Assembly (NCBI RefSeq): GCF_000746525.1 | Contig: NZ_CP009048.1 | Coordinates: forward strand, 3,775,501 to 3,839,500 | Direction: 5' to 3' | From: Pseudomonas alkylphenolica | Lineage (GTDB): Bacteria; Pseudomonadota; Gammaproteobacteria; Pseudomonadales; Pseudomonadaceae | Length of the DNA stretch: 64,000 nucleotides | Shown: piece after piece, positions 17,739 through 24,994 of the stretch | Layout: every line of letters begins with the position of its first letter | How positions within the stretch are numbered: position 1 is the stretch's first letter | Program-made: the position numbers and the translations under genes | Notes under the pieces: model-generated | Database searches by the model: none | What the model saw: only the letters and a program-made list of their open reading frames with translations | What the model was told of the DNA's origin: nothing

Positions 17739-17906
17739 CAGCCCGCATTATCCCGCGCAATTATTTGTAACAGCCCAGTCGGGCACCGGCGCGCCCCCGC
17801 AGCTAGGCTTTGATTAGTGATGCCGGGCCCCTCTGACGGCTGCCAAGCCGCCATGTCGGAGTCACTGTTGCTTTTTTTGGCAACGTCGACAATTAAGGAG
17901 GGGCGC

Positions 17907-18914
17907 ATGGCGGCTCTACAGGCATTTCTCGAAAACGACATTCTCGGCACCAGCACCTGGTTCTGGCTGGCATTCATTGGCATTGTCCTGACCTTGCTGG
18001 TATTGGATCTGGGCGTGTTGCATCGCAAGGCTCACGAAATCGAGATGCGCGAAAGCCTGCTGCTGTACGCCAGCTATTTCAGTGTCGGTGTGCTGTTTGG
18101 CGGGTGGATCTGGTGGGAGCTGGGCGCGCAACCTGCCCTGGAGTTCTACACCGGGTTCCTGGTCGAACAGTCGCTGTCCATGGACAATGTCTTCGTCATG
18201 GCGATGATCTTCAGCTACTTCGCCATCCCCCGCCTCTACCAGCACCGGGTATTGTTCTGGGGCATCCTCGGCGTGGTGGTGCTGCGCGCGATCATGATCG
18301 GCGTAGGCAGCGCCCTGGTCCAGGAGTTCGCCTGGATCCTCTATGTGTTCGGTGCCTTCCTCCTGGTTACCGGAATAAAGATGCTGTTCTCCCGCGAAGA
18401 GGCCCACCCGGACCTGGCCAACAACCCGGTGCTCAAGTTTGTACGCGGCCATTTGCGCGTCACCGATGACCTGCATGGCCCGCGTTTTTTCGTGCGCCTC
18501 AAGGCTGCCGGGCAAAGCAAGACCGTGCTGTACGCCACCCCGCTGTTCCTGGCGCTGGTACTCATCGAACTGGCCGATCTGGTGTTCGCCGTCGACAGCG
18601 TGCCGGCCATCTTCGCCATCACTCAGGACCCGTTCATTGTCTACACCTCGAACATCTTCGCGATCCTTGGCCTGCGCGCCTTGTATTTCGCCCTGGCGGC
18701 GCTGATGCATCGGTTTGTCTATCTCAAGTACGCCCTGGCCCTGGTGCTGATCTTTATCGGCAGCAAAATCTTCTATCACGGCCTGATCGGCGCAGTGCCG
18801 GCATTGCTGTCGCTGGGTGTGACCGTGAGCCTGTTGAGTGGCGGCGTAGTGTTGTCACTGTTCAAGACCCGCGACCAGCCACACCACCCCGCAAACTCCG
18901 GCAGTCACAAATGA
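17907..18914 (+). CDS. TerC/Alx family inner-membrane protein
   Basis: 335 residues from an ATG with a near-perfect ribosome site (AAGGAGG, five bases). It has about nine membrane helices and the two repeated TerC acidic motifs, EQSLSMDNVFVMAMIFSYF (about 82-100) and ELADLVFAVDSVPAIFAI (about 219-236), whose aspartates lie within the membrane and are thought to bind Mn2+. Related proteins (Alx, TerC, MeeF) export manganese, often to load secreted or membrane proteins. A small hairpin (gttgc-loop-gcaac, 17867-17884) lies just upstream, but I see no yybP-ykoY riboswitch core. Confidence 0.88.
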   Translation: MAALQAFLENDILGTSTWFWLAFIGIVLTLLVLDLGVLHRKAHEIEMRESLLLYASYFSVGVLFGGWIWWELGAQPALEFYTGFLVEQSLSMDNVFVMAMIFSYFAIPRLYQHRVLFWGILGVVVLRAIMIGVGSALVQEFAWILYVFGAFLLVTGIKMLFSREEAHPDLANNPVLKFVRGHLRVTDDLHGPRFFVRLKAAGQSKTVLYATPLFLALVLIELADLVFAVDSVPAIFAITQDPFIVYTSNIFAILGLRALYFALAALMHRFVYLKYALALVLIFIGSKIFYHGLIGAVPALLSLGVTVSLLSGGVVLSLFKTRDQPHHPANSGSHK

Positions 18915-18915
18915 A

Positions 18916-18939
18916 TCAGGCCCGCATCGGCGGGCCTGA
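18916..18939. terminator. Hairpin terminator between terC-type and acyl-CoA dehydrogenase genes
   Basis: Perfect 10-bp stem (TCAGGCCCGC / GCGGGCCTGA) with a 4-base ATCG loop, two bases after the TerC gene stop and 17 bases before the convergent stop. Only a weak T/A-rich tail follows. It can serve both strands. Confidence 0.7.
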
Positions 18940-18956
18940 TATCTAAAGCGTGCGGA

Positions 18957-20186
18957 TCAATGCCCGCTGCGCAGCATTTCCTTGGGAACGTATTTGCCGA
19001 TTTCGTATTTGCCGATCGCCGCCCGGTGCACTTCATCCGGGCCGTCGGCCAGACGCAGGGTACGTTGCATGGCGTACATGTAAGCCAGCGGGAAGTCACC
19101 ACTGACCCCGGCACCGCCATGAATCTGAATCGCCCGGTCGATGACCTTCAAGGCCACGTTCGGTGCCACCACCTTGATCTGGGCGATCTCGCTGCGAGCG
19201 ACTTTGTTGCCCACCGTGTCCATCATGTAAGCCGCCTTCAGCGTCAGCAGCCGTGCCATGTCGATTTCCATGCGCGAATCGGCGATCTTGTCGACGTTAC
19301 CGCCCAGGCGCGCCAGCGGGCGGCCAAACGCGGTGCGCTCCACCGAACGCTTGCACATCAGTTCCAGGGCCCGCTCGGCCATGCCGATCGAACGCATGCA
19401 ATGGTGAATGCGTCCAGGGCCAAGGCGCCCCTGGGCAATCTCGAAACCACGCCCCTCACCCAACAGCACGTTCTCGTAAGGCACTCGCACGTTCTCGAAC
19501 AGCACTTCGGCATGGCCATGGGGAGCGTCGTCGTAACCGAACACCGGCAGTGGCCGGACGATTTTCACCCCGGGGGTATCGGTGGGCACCAGAATCATCG
19601 AGTGCTGCTGGTGACGCGGGCCGTCCGGGTTGCTCAGGCCCATGAAGATCATGATCTTGCAGCGTGGATCGCAGGCACCGGAGGTCCACCACTTGCGGCC
19701 ATTGATCACCCACTGGTCGCCCTCGCGGACAGCGCGGGCGGCCATGTTGGTGGCATCGGAAGACGCCACATCCGGCTCGGTCATGGCAAAGGCTGAACGG
19801 ATGTCGCCACGCAGCAACGGTTCCAGCCACTGACGTTTCTGTTCCTCACTGCCATAGCGCACCAGCACTTCCATGTTGCCGGTGTCCGGGGCCGAGCAGT
19901 TGAACGGCTCGGGGCCCAGCAGCGAACGACCCATGATTTCAGCCAGGGGCGCATATTCCAGGTTGCTCAAGCCTGCGCCCAGCTCCGACTCGGGCAGGAA
20001 CAGGTTCCACAGCCCTTCAGCCTTGGCCTTGGCCTTGAGCTCTTCCATGATTGCGGTCGGCTGCCAGCGGTCGCCCTCGGCGACCTGGCGCTCGAACACC
20101 GCTTCGGCGGGATAGACATAAGCATCCATGAACGCCGTGACACGTTCGCGCAACGCCTGGACCTTGGGTGAATAGGCGAAATCCAT
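18957..20186 (-). CDS. Acyl-CoA dehydrogenase (ACAD10/11-like)
   Basis: 409 residues with the whole FAD-dependent acyl-CoA dehydrogenase fold. An N-terminal helical domain is followed by the beta domain with [16 protein letters not shown] (flavin contact) and the [13 protein letters not shown] motif. The C-terminal helical domain has [22 protein letters not shown] and ends in the active-site segment [23 protein letters not shown] is typical of the ACAD11-like branch, which often works with a phosphotransferase on hydroxylated or branched acyl-CoAs. No such partner is adjacent. It is divergent from a LysR gene that is the natural candidate regulator. Confidence 0.87.
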   Translation of the reverse strand: MDFAYSPKVQALRERVTAFMDAYVYPAEAVFERQVAEGDRWQPTAIMEELKAKAKAEGLWNLFLPESELGAGLSNLEYAPLAEIMGRSLLGPEPFNCSAPDTGNMEVLVRYGSEEQKRQWLEPLLRGDIRSAFAMTEPDVASSDATNMAARAVREGDQWVINGRKWWTSGACDPRCKIMIFMGLSNPDGPRHQQHSMILVPTDTPGVKIVRPLPVFGYDDAPHGHAEVLFENVRVPYENVLLGEGRGFEIAQGRLGPGRIHHCMRSIGMAERALELMCKRSVERTAFGRPLARLGGNVDKIADSRMEIDMARLLTLKAAYMMDTVGNKVARSEIAQIKVVAPNVALKVIDRAIQIHGGAGVSGDFPLAYMYAMQRTLRLADGPDEVHRAAIGKYEIGKYVPKEMLRSGH

Positions 20187-20324
20187 GGGCAGTACCTTCA
20201 GTGGAATGAGGATCTGATGAAGAGCCTAGATCAGCGAGCAAAATCCACCTAGTCTATTCTCGGCGTGTATAAACATTCATAACCAATATATGATTGACCC
20301 ATAACACCAACAAGAGCAGCGCCC

Positions 20325-21248
20325 ATGAACCTGAGCAAGGTCGATCTGAATCTGTTCATCGTCTTCGATGCCATCTACACCGAAGCCAACCTGACCCGTG
20401 CCGGGCAGATCGTCGGCATTACCCAGCCTGCAGTGTCCAATGCCCTGTCGCGGCTACGCGAGACCTTCAACGACCCGCTGTTCGTCCGTACCGCGCAAGG
20501 CATGGTCCCTACGCCCATGGCGCAGAACATCATCGGCCCGGTGCGCAATGCCCTGTCGTTATTGCGTGTGTCGGTGCAGGAAAGCCGCATCTTCAATCCC
20601 CTGCAGGCGAACAAGACCTTTCGCATCAGCATGACCGACCTCACCGAGGCGGTGATTCTGCCGCCGCTGTTTCAGCGCCTGCGCCGCCTGGCGCCAGCGG
20701 TAATCATCGAGAGTTTTCTCTGCAAGCGCCGTGAGACCACCAAGGAACTGGCTGCCGGGCGCCTGGATTTTGCCGTCGATGCCCCACTCAACACCGACCC
20801 GCAGGTGCGCCACGTCAAACTCATGCAGGATCAGTACGTCTGCGCCTTGCGCCAGGGCCACCCGATGGCCAAAGACAAACTCAGTCTGGACGATTACCTG
20901 GCGATGACCCACATCCATATCTCCAGCCGCCGCAACGGCCTGGGCTATGTCGACCTGGCCCTGGGCAAGATGGGCGTACAGCGCAAGATCGCCCTGCGTT
21001 CACAGCATTACCTGATGGCCTCGCAAGTGCTGCAACAGACCGACATGGTCATGACCGTGCCGGAGCGCTTCGCCCGCCGCCACCAACTCAATTATCTGAG
21101 CCTACCGGTCAACGATGTGCCACCGCTGGAAACCCACCTGTACTGGCATGAAAGTACCGATCAAGACCCGGCCAACCGCTGGATGCGCGAGCAGATCATT
21201 GAGTTGTGCCAGGCGGTGGTGGCGCAGGACGAGCGGGCTCAGGCGTAG
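20325..21248 (+). CDS. LysR-family regulator divergent from acyl-CoA dehydrogenase
   Basis: 307 residues. The N-terminal winged helix (about 5-65) reads VDLNLFIVFDAIYTEANLTRAG, then ITQPAVSNALSRLRETFNDPLFVR, the NodD-like LysR subtype. The periplasmic-binding-protein-type effector domain follows (about 95-300, starting FRISMTDLTEAVILPPLF). The 138-base divergent gap with the acyl-CoA dehydrogenase gene is AT-rich (tataaacattcataacc). LysR proteins usually regulate the divergent neighbour, so a fatty-acid or branched acyl-CoA inducer is likely. That target is inferred, not seen. Confidence 0.9.
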   Translation: MNLSKVDLNLFIVFDAIYTEANLTRAGQIVGITQPAVSNALSRLRETFNDPLFVRTAQGMVPTPMAQNIIGPVRNALSLLRVSVQESRIFNPLQANKTFRISMTDLTEAVILPPLFQRLRRLAPAVIIESFLCKRRETTKELAAGRLDFAVDAPLNTDPQVRHVKLMQDQYVCALRQGHPMAKDKLSLDDYLAMTHIHISSRRNGLGYVDLALGKMGVQRKIALRSQHYLMASQVLQQTDMVMTVPERFARRHQLNYLSLPVNDVPPLETHLYWHESTDQDPANRWMREQIIELCQAVVAQDERAQA

Positions 21249-21254
21249 GCCGTA

Positions 21255-21318
21255 TCGCGGGGCAAGCCCGCTCCCACCGGCCCAGTGAGATCCATGTGGG
21301 AGCGGGCTTGCCCCGCGA
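21255..21318. repeat. REP palindrome pair (third)
   Basis: Inverted tcgcggggcaagcccgctcccac units with a short loop, between the end of the LysR gene and the promoter of the MerR gene. Confidence 0.93.
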
Positions 21319-21321
21319 AGC

Positions 21322-21351
21322 TTGACGTATACGTCAACCTGCCATTAGGTT
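21322..21351 (+). promoter_or_regulatory. LiuR-type operator within a MerR-style promoter
   Basis: A perfect 16-base palindrome, TTGACGTATACGTCAA (21322-21337), includes a consensus -35 (TTGACG). After an 18-base spacer comes a weak -10 (TAGGTT, 21346-21351), and the MerR-type gene starts 29 bases further on. Long spacers overlapped by a palindrome are the hallmark of MerR-family promoters. The sequence resembles the published LiuR motif of leucine-catabolism genes (TTACGT..ACGTAA). Autoregulation of this operon is the straightforward reading. Confidence 0.7.
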
Positions 21352-21379
21352 AGCTCATGCCCTTTTCCCGAGCCTGACC

Positions 21380-21781
21380 ATGAGCAGCCAGACCTACAGC
21401 ATCTCCGACCTGTCCCGCGAGCTGGACATCACCACCCGTGCCATCCGCTTCTATGAGGAACAGGGCTTGCTCAGCCCCGAACGTCGGGGCCTTGAGCGCA
21501 TTTACTCGGCCCGCGACAAGGTCAGTCTGAAACTGATCCTGCGCGGCAAGCGCATCGGCTTCTCGCTGGCCGAGTGCCGCGAACTGATCGAGCTCTACGA
21601 CCCGACCAGCGGCAACCTGAAACAGTTGCACAGCATGCTGGCCAAAATCGCCGAACGCCGCGCCCAGCTCGAACAGCAACTGCTCGATATCCAGCAGATG
21701 CAGCTGGAGCTGGACACCGCCGAAGAGCGCTGTGAACAAGCGCTGGCCGCCACCCTGAACAATCAGAAAAACAGCCATTGA
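21380..21781 (+). CDS. liuR: MerR-family regulator, LiuR-like
   Basis: 133 residues. The N-terminal MerR winged helix (YSISDLSRELDITTRAIRFY, then EEQGLLSPERRG and ERIYSARDKVSLKLILRGKRIGFSL) is followed by a long coiled-coil dimer helix (about 75-125). There is no metal-binding cysteine, so it is not a metal or redox sensor. This is the LiuR/GnyR branch, which senses a leucine- or isovalerate-derived CoA ester and controls its catabolism. It lies 18 bases before mvaB, which encodes the last step of that pathway, and carries a matching operator upstream. The symbol is by family and context. Confidence 0.82.
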   Translation: MSSQTYSISDLSRELDITTRAIRFYEEQGLLSPERRGLERIYSARDKVSLKLILRGKRIGFSLAECRELIELYDPTSGNLKQLHSMLAKIAERRAQLEQQLLDIQQMQLELDTAEERCEQALAATLNNQKNSH

Positions 21782-21799
21782 GCCCTGAGGAACCGCGCC

Positions 21800-22699
21800 A
21801 TGTCATTGCCTGAAACAGTCCGCCTGGTCGAAGTCGGCCCGCGCGACGGCCTGCAGAATGAAGCCCAGCCCATCAGCGTGGCAGACAAGGTCCGGCTGGT
21901 CGATGACCTGACGGCGGCGGGCCTGTCTTATATAGAAGTGGGCAGCTTCGTCTCGCCCAAGTGGGTACCGCAAATGGCCGGCTCCGCCGAGGTGTTTGCC
22001 AACATCAAACAACAGTCCGGTGTCACCTACGCCGCCCTGGCACCGAACCTGCGCGGTTTCGAGGATGCCCTGGCAGCCGGGGTGAAAGAGGTAGCGGTGT
22101 TCGCCGCCGCATCCGAAGCTTTCTCCCAGCGCAACATCAATTGCTCGATCAGCGAAAGCCTGCAGCGTTTCGTACCGATCATGGACGCAGCCCGCGCAAA
22201 CGGCGTGCGTGTACGGGGTTACGTATCCTGCGTGCTGGGCTGCCCGTATGAAGGCGCGGTCAGTGCCGAGCAGGTGGCGCCGGTGGCCCGCGAGTTGTTT
22301 GAGATGGGCTGCTATGAAGTGTCGCTGGGCGACACGATCGGCACCGGCACCCCGGGCGCCACCCGCCGCCTGTTCGAGGTGGTTGCCGCACATGTGCCAC
22401 GCGCCCAGCTGGCCGGACACTTCCATGACACCTACGGCCAGGCCCTGGCCAACGTTTATGCCAGCCTGCTTGAAGGGATCAACGTCTTCGACAGCTCGGT
22501 CGCAGGCCTGGGTGGTTGCCCCTACGCCAAGGGCGCCAGCGGTAACGTGGCCAGCGAAGATGTGCTGTACATGCTTCAAGGCCTGGGTATCGAGACCGGC
22601 ATCGACCTGGACCGGTTGATCGACGCGGGCCTGCGTATCAGTAAGGTGCTTGGCCGTACCAGCGGCTCCCGGGTAGCGCGGGCACGTAACGCGCAGTAA
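21800..22699 (+). CDS. mvaB: Hydroxymethylglutaryl-CoA lyase
   Basis: 299 residues, a TIM-barrel HMG-CoA lyase. The N-terminus has the substrate and metal-binding VEVGPRDGLQNE. The signature near the C-terminus, SVAGLGGCPYAKGASGNVASED, includes the catalytic cysteine in the flexible lid (GGCPYA). Metal-ligand histidines lie in AGHFHDTYGQALAN. The enzyme splits HMG-CoA into acetyl-CoA and acetoacetate, the final step of leucine breakdown. It forms an operon with the MerR gene. The remaining liu genes (isovaleryl-CoA dehydrogenase, methylcrotonyl-CoA carboxylase, hydratase) are not in the window. Confidence 0.95.
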   Translation: MSLPETVRLVEVGPRDGLQNEAQPISVADKVRLVDDLTAAGLSYIEVGSFVSPKWVPQMAGSAEVFANIKQQSGVTYAALAPNLRGFEDALAAGVKEVAVFAAASEAFSQRNINCSISESLQRFVPIMDAARANGVRVRGYVSCVLGCPYEGAVSAEQVAPVARELFEMGCYEVSLGDTIGTGTPGATRRLFEVVAAHVPRAQLAGHFHDTYGQALANVYASLLEGINVFDSSVAGLGGCPYAKGASGNVASEDVLYMLQGLGIETGIDLDRLIDAGLRISKVLGRTSGSRVARARNAQ

Positions 22700-22708
22700 T
22701 CATCAGCG

Positions 22709-22773
22709 GTAACAGCCTGGTGGCGACCAGGGTGTTACCGCCCCCGCACTTTTCAGGAAAAAACCGGGTAACA
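22709..22773. promoter_or_regulatory. Three GTAACA/TGTTAC subsites, probable CbrB activator sites
   Basis: GTAACA at 22709-22714, TGTTAC at 22733-22738 and GTAACA at 22768-22773 lie 80-150 bases upstream of a sigma54 promoter, where an enhancer-binding protein would sit. CbrB, the activator of crcZ/crcY, is reported to use GTTAC/GTAAC-type subsites. The half sites are seen; the protein that binds is inferred. Confidence 0.5.
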
Positions 22774-22854
22774 CGGAAACAAATCGACAGATTTCCCCGC
22801 CTCCCCTTCCTGCCAAAAAACTTAAACCATTGATTTCATTGAGTTTTAAAAAGT

Positions 22855-22870
22855 TGGCACGGCACCTGCT
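22855..22870 (+). promoter_or_regulatory. Sigma54 (RpoN) promoter of the CrcY-like RNA
   Basis: TGGCAC-N5-CTGCT has the invariant GG at -24 and GC at -12 and differs from the consensus (TGGCAC-N5-TTGCT) at one base. Transcription should begin near 22881. No protein gene follows closely. The RNA with CA-rich motifs does. Confidence 0.85.
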
Positions 22871-22880
22871 ATATCTCTGG

Positions 22881-23240
22881 TACAAGAACAATAAAAACTG
22901 TGACACACCCAATAAAAATAAGACGTAACGACTCTGACATAACAAGAACAACACGACAGAGACGCAGCTAACAGATTTTTTTGGAGAAGATGTGCTTTTC
23001 CGGGGTTCGCCCCCGCAACCTGACATAAAACAATAAAACTACCCCAAGGTAGCGAAAGTCACGGTTGGATCAGCAATGATGAGAGTAGATCAGCGCTCAA
23101 AAAAATACGTTTGCTCTTGATCCCGAATGGGGATCGCCAGTGACAAGAGGCAACGGTCGCCAAAAACAACAACAGGCCGCCCTCCAATAACAAAAAAAGA
23201 GCACGCAACAATCTTTGAGGGGAGCTTCGGCTCCCCTCAG
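22881..23240 (+). ncRNA. crcY: CrcY/CrcZ-type small RNA, Hfq/Crc decoy
   Basis: About 360 bases from the sigma54 start to a hairpin terminator, matching the size of Crc-decoy RNAs. At least six A/C-rich tracts of the Crc target type (AANAAYAA) are visible, around 22884-22897, 22911-22922, 22941-22953, 23027-23039, 23162-23174 and 23186-23198. They alternate with hairpins such as CGGGG-TTCGC-CCCCG at 23001-23015. In pseudomonads these RNAs are made under CbrAB/RpoN control on poor carbon sources and sequester Hfq, which lifts Crc-dependent catabolite repression. As I recall, crcY lies downstream of mvaB in P. putida, as here. No credible protein is encoded. Confidence 0.85.
23217..23238 (+). 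terminator. Terminator hairpin of the CrcY-like RNA
   Basis: Perfect 9-bp stem GAGGGGAGC-TTCG-GCTCCCCTC with a stable UUCG tetraloop. The following sequence is C/T-rich rather than a pure T run. Confidence 0.8.
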
Positions 23241-23544
23241 TGCTTCCTGCCCTCCTGGTTTTTCCTCCTCCCTCCTTCCTTCTCGAACCTGCGCATGTCC
23301 GTGACCGAACTGGCTGGCCAACCCGTGCCGATCACTGAAGCAGACACCGATGCCCTGACTGTAGCAGGTGCGGTGGATGGTCGCAGGCACCTCAAAAGCA
23401 CCGGTCAAACCTCGATAATCTGGGGCCTGTACGGTTGCGGCAAGAAATCTGATACGGTTTTTATCGAAATATCTGAGCCTGTTATGCAAACAGATGCGGC
23501 GCCATAGTGCTCTGGCCTGATCGAGGCCTGATGAGCGACGAACC
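23241..23544. other. Non-coding gap between crcY and ccoG
   Basis: About 300 bases with no supported gene. It begins with a pyrimidine-rich tract (ctcctcctccctcc type, 23251-23283). Two direct copies of TACGGTT (23430-23436 and 23453-23459) lie about 90-115 bases before ccoG and could be regulatory. I searched for an Anr box (TTGAT-N4-ATCAA), expected for a ccoG promoter, and found none. Confidence 0.5.
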
Positions 23545-24957
23545 ATGAGCGATAGAATTCCCGTCCAGATCGTTGAAATTGCCGAGCCTTCCGCCACCAA
23601 GAAGAAGACCGCCAGCAGCGACAGACAGATCCACACCCGCAGCTTCACCGGCTTGTTTCGTAACCTGCGCCTGGGTGGCGCGGGCTTTCTGTTTTTGCTG
23701 TTCTTCGGCACCGTCTGGTTGAACTGGAACGGTCGCCAGGCCGTGTTATGGGACCTGGCTGACAGCAAGTTCCACATTTTCGGTGCAACCTTCTGGCCGC
23801 AAGACTTCATTCTCCTGTCGGCGCTACTGATCATCTGCGCCTTCGGCCTGTTCGCCATCACGGTGCTTGCCGGGCGGGTCTGGTGCGGTTACACCTGCCC
23901 ACAAAGCTCGTGGACGTGGATTTTCATGTGGTGCGAGAAGGTCACCGAAGGTGATCGCAACCAGCGCATCAAGCTCGATGCCGCACCCTGGAGTGTGAAC
24001 AAACTGGCCCGACGCTCGGCCAAACACACCCTGTGGCTGGCCATCAGCGTGCTTACCGGCCTGACCTTTGTCGGCTACTTCACACCGATCCGGCCGCTGG
24101 CTGAAGAACTCTTCACCTTGCAACTGGGCGGCGTCAGCCTGTTCTGGATCCTGTTCTTCACCGGCGCCACCTATATCAATGCCGGCTGGCTGCGTGAAGC
24201 GGTGTGCATGCACATGTGCCCGTATGCCCGTTTCCAGAGCGTGATGTTCGACAAGGACACCCTGGCCATCGCCTACGACCCGGCGCGCGGCGAATCCCGT
24301 GGGCCCCGCAAGAAAGACAGCGACTACAAGGCCAAAGGCCTGGGCGATTGCATCGACTGCCAGATGTGTGTGCAGGTCTGCCCGACCGGTATCGACATCC
24401 GTGACGGCCTGCAGATGGAATGCATCGGCTGCGCCGCCTGCATCGACGCCTGTGACTCGATCATGGACAAGATGGGCTATGCCCGCGGCCTGGTTGGCTA
24501 CAAGTCCGAACACAACCTGCAAGGCGGCAAGACCAACTGGCTGCGCCCTCGCCTGCTCGGTTACGTCACCGTACTGGTGGTGATGATCGGTGCCCTGGTC
24601 ATCGCCCTGCAGCAACGGCCGATGGTGTCGATGGACGTGATCAAGGACCGTGGCCTGTTCCGCGAGAACAACCTGGGCCAGATCGAAAATATTTACACCC
24701 TCAAGGTCATCAACAAGACCCAGCAAACGCAGCACTACCGCTTGCGCCTGGTAGACGCCGAGGGCTTCGAGTTGCACGGCAAGACCGAGTTCACCCTGGA
24801 TGCGGGTGAGATGAGCGAGATGCCGGTATCGGTGGCGATGCTTGCCGAACGGCCGCAAAGCAGCTCCCAGGAAATCGGTTTCGAAATCAGCGACAGCGAC
24901 CAACCCGGTATTTCCAGTGTTGCCCACAGCCGTTTTGTCGCGCCTTTGAACCGCTGA
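23545..24957 (+). CDS. ccoG: Cytochrome c oxidase accessory protein CcoG (RdxA/FixG)
   Basis: 470 residues: about five membrane helices, polyferredoxin-type Cys motifs and a C-terminal Ig-like periplasmic domain. Early cysteines lie in VWCGYTCPQSSWTW. Two [4Fe-4S] motifs lie at about 269-310 (CIDCQMCVQVCP and CIGCAACIDACD). CcoG reduces Cu(II) to Cu(I) for building the CuB centre of cbb3 oxidase. It is normally next to ccoNOPQ or ccoHIS, but here it stands alone, so it is either a second copy or a displaced one. The start has only a weak ribosome site. Confidence 0.93.
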   Translation: MSDRIPVQIVEIAEPSATKKKTASSDRQIHTRSFTGLFRNLRLGGAGFLFLLFFGTVWLNWNGRQAVLWDLADSKFHIFGATFWPQDFILLSALLIICAFGLFAITVLAGRVWCGYTCPQSSWTWIFMWCEKVTEGDRNQRIKLDAAPWSVNKLARRSAKHTLWLAISVLTGLTFVGYFTPIRPLAEELFTLQLGGVSLFWILFFTGATYINAGWLREAVCMHMCPYARFQSVMFDKDTLAIAYDPARGESRGPRKKDSDYKAKGLGDCIDCQMCVQVCPTGIDIRDGLQMECIGCAACIDACDSIMDKMGYARGLVGYKSEHNLQGGKTNWLRPRLLGYVTVLVVMIGALVIALQQRPMVSMDVIKDRGLFRENNLGQIENIYTLKVINKTQQTQHYRLRLVDAEGFELHGKTEFTLDAGEMSEMPVSVAMLAERPQSSSQEIGFEISDSDQPGISSVAHSRFVAPLNR

Positions 24958-24994
24958 TCACATACACTTCGCAGCAGTCGAAACGTCCTGAGCC

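Noticed and set aside
17739..17906. Manganese riboswitch (yybP-ykoY) before the TerC gene
   Set aside because: I searched for the conserved GGGGAGUA and loop motifs and did not see them; only a short gttgc/gcaac hairpin is present.
22703..23026. 107-residue minus-strand frame at the crcY promoter
   Set aside because: It spans the sigma54 promoter and CA motifs, and composition and context favour regulatory RNA.
23127..23507. 126-residue plus-strand frame overlapping the CrcY RNA end
   Set aside because: It crosses the RNA terminator hairpin, has no ribosome site and shows no recognisable domain.
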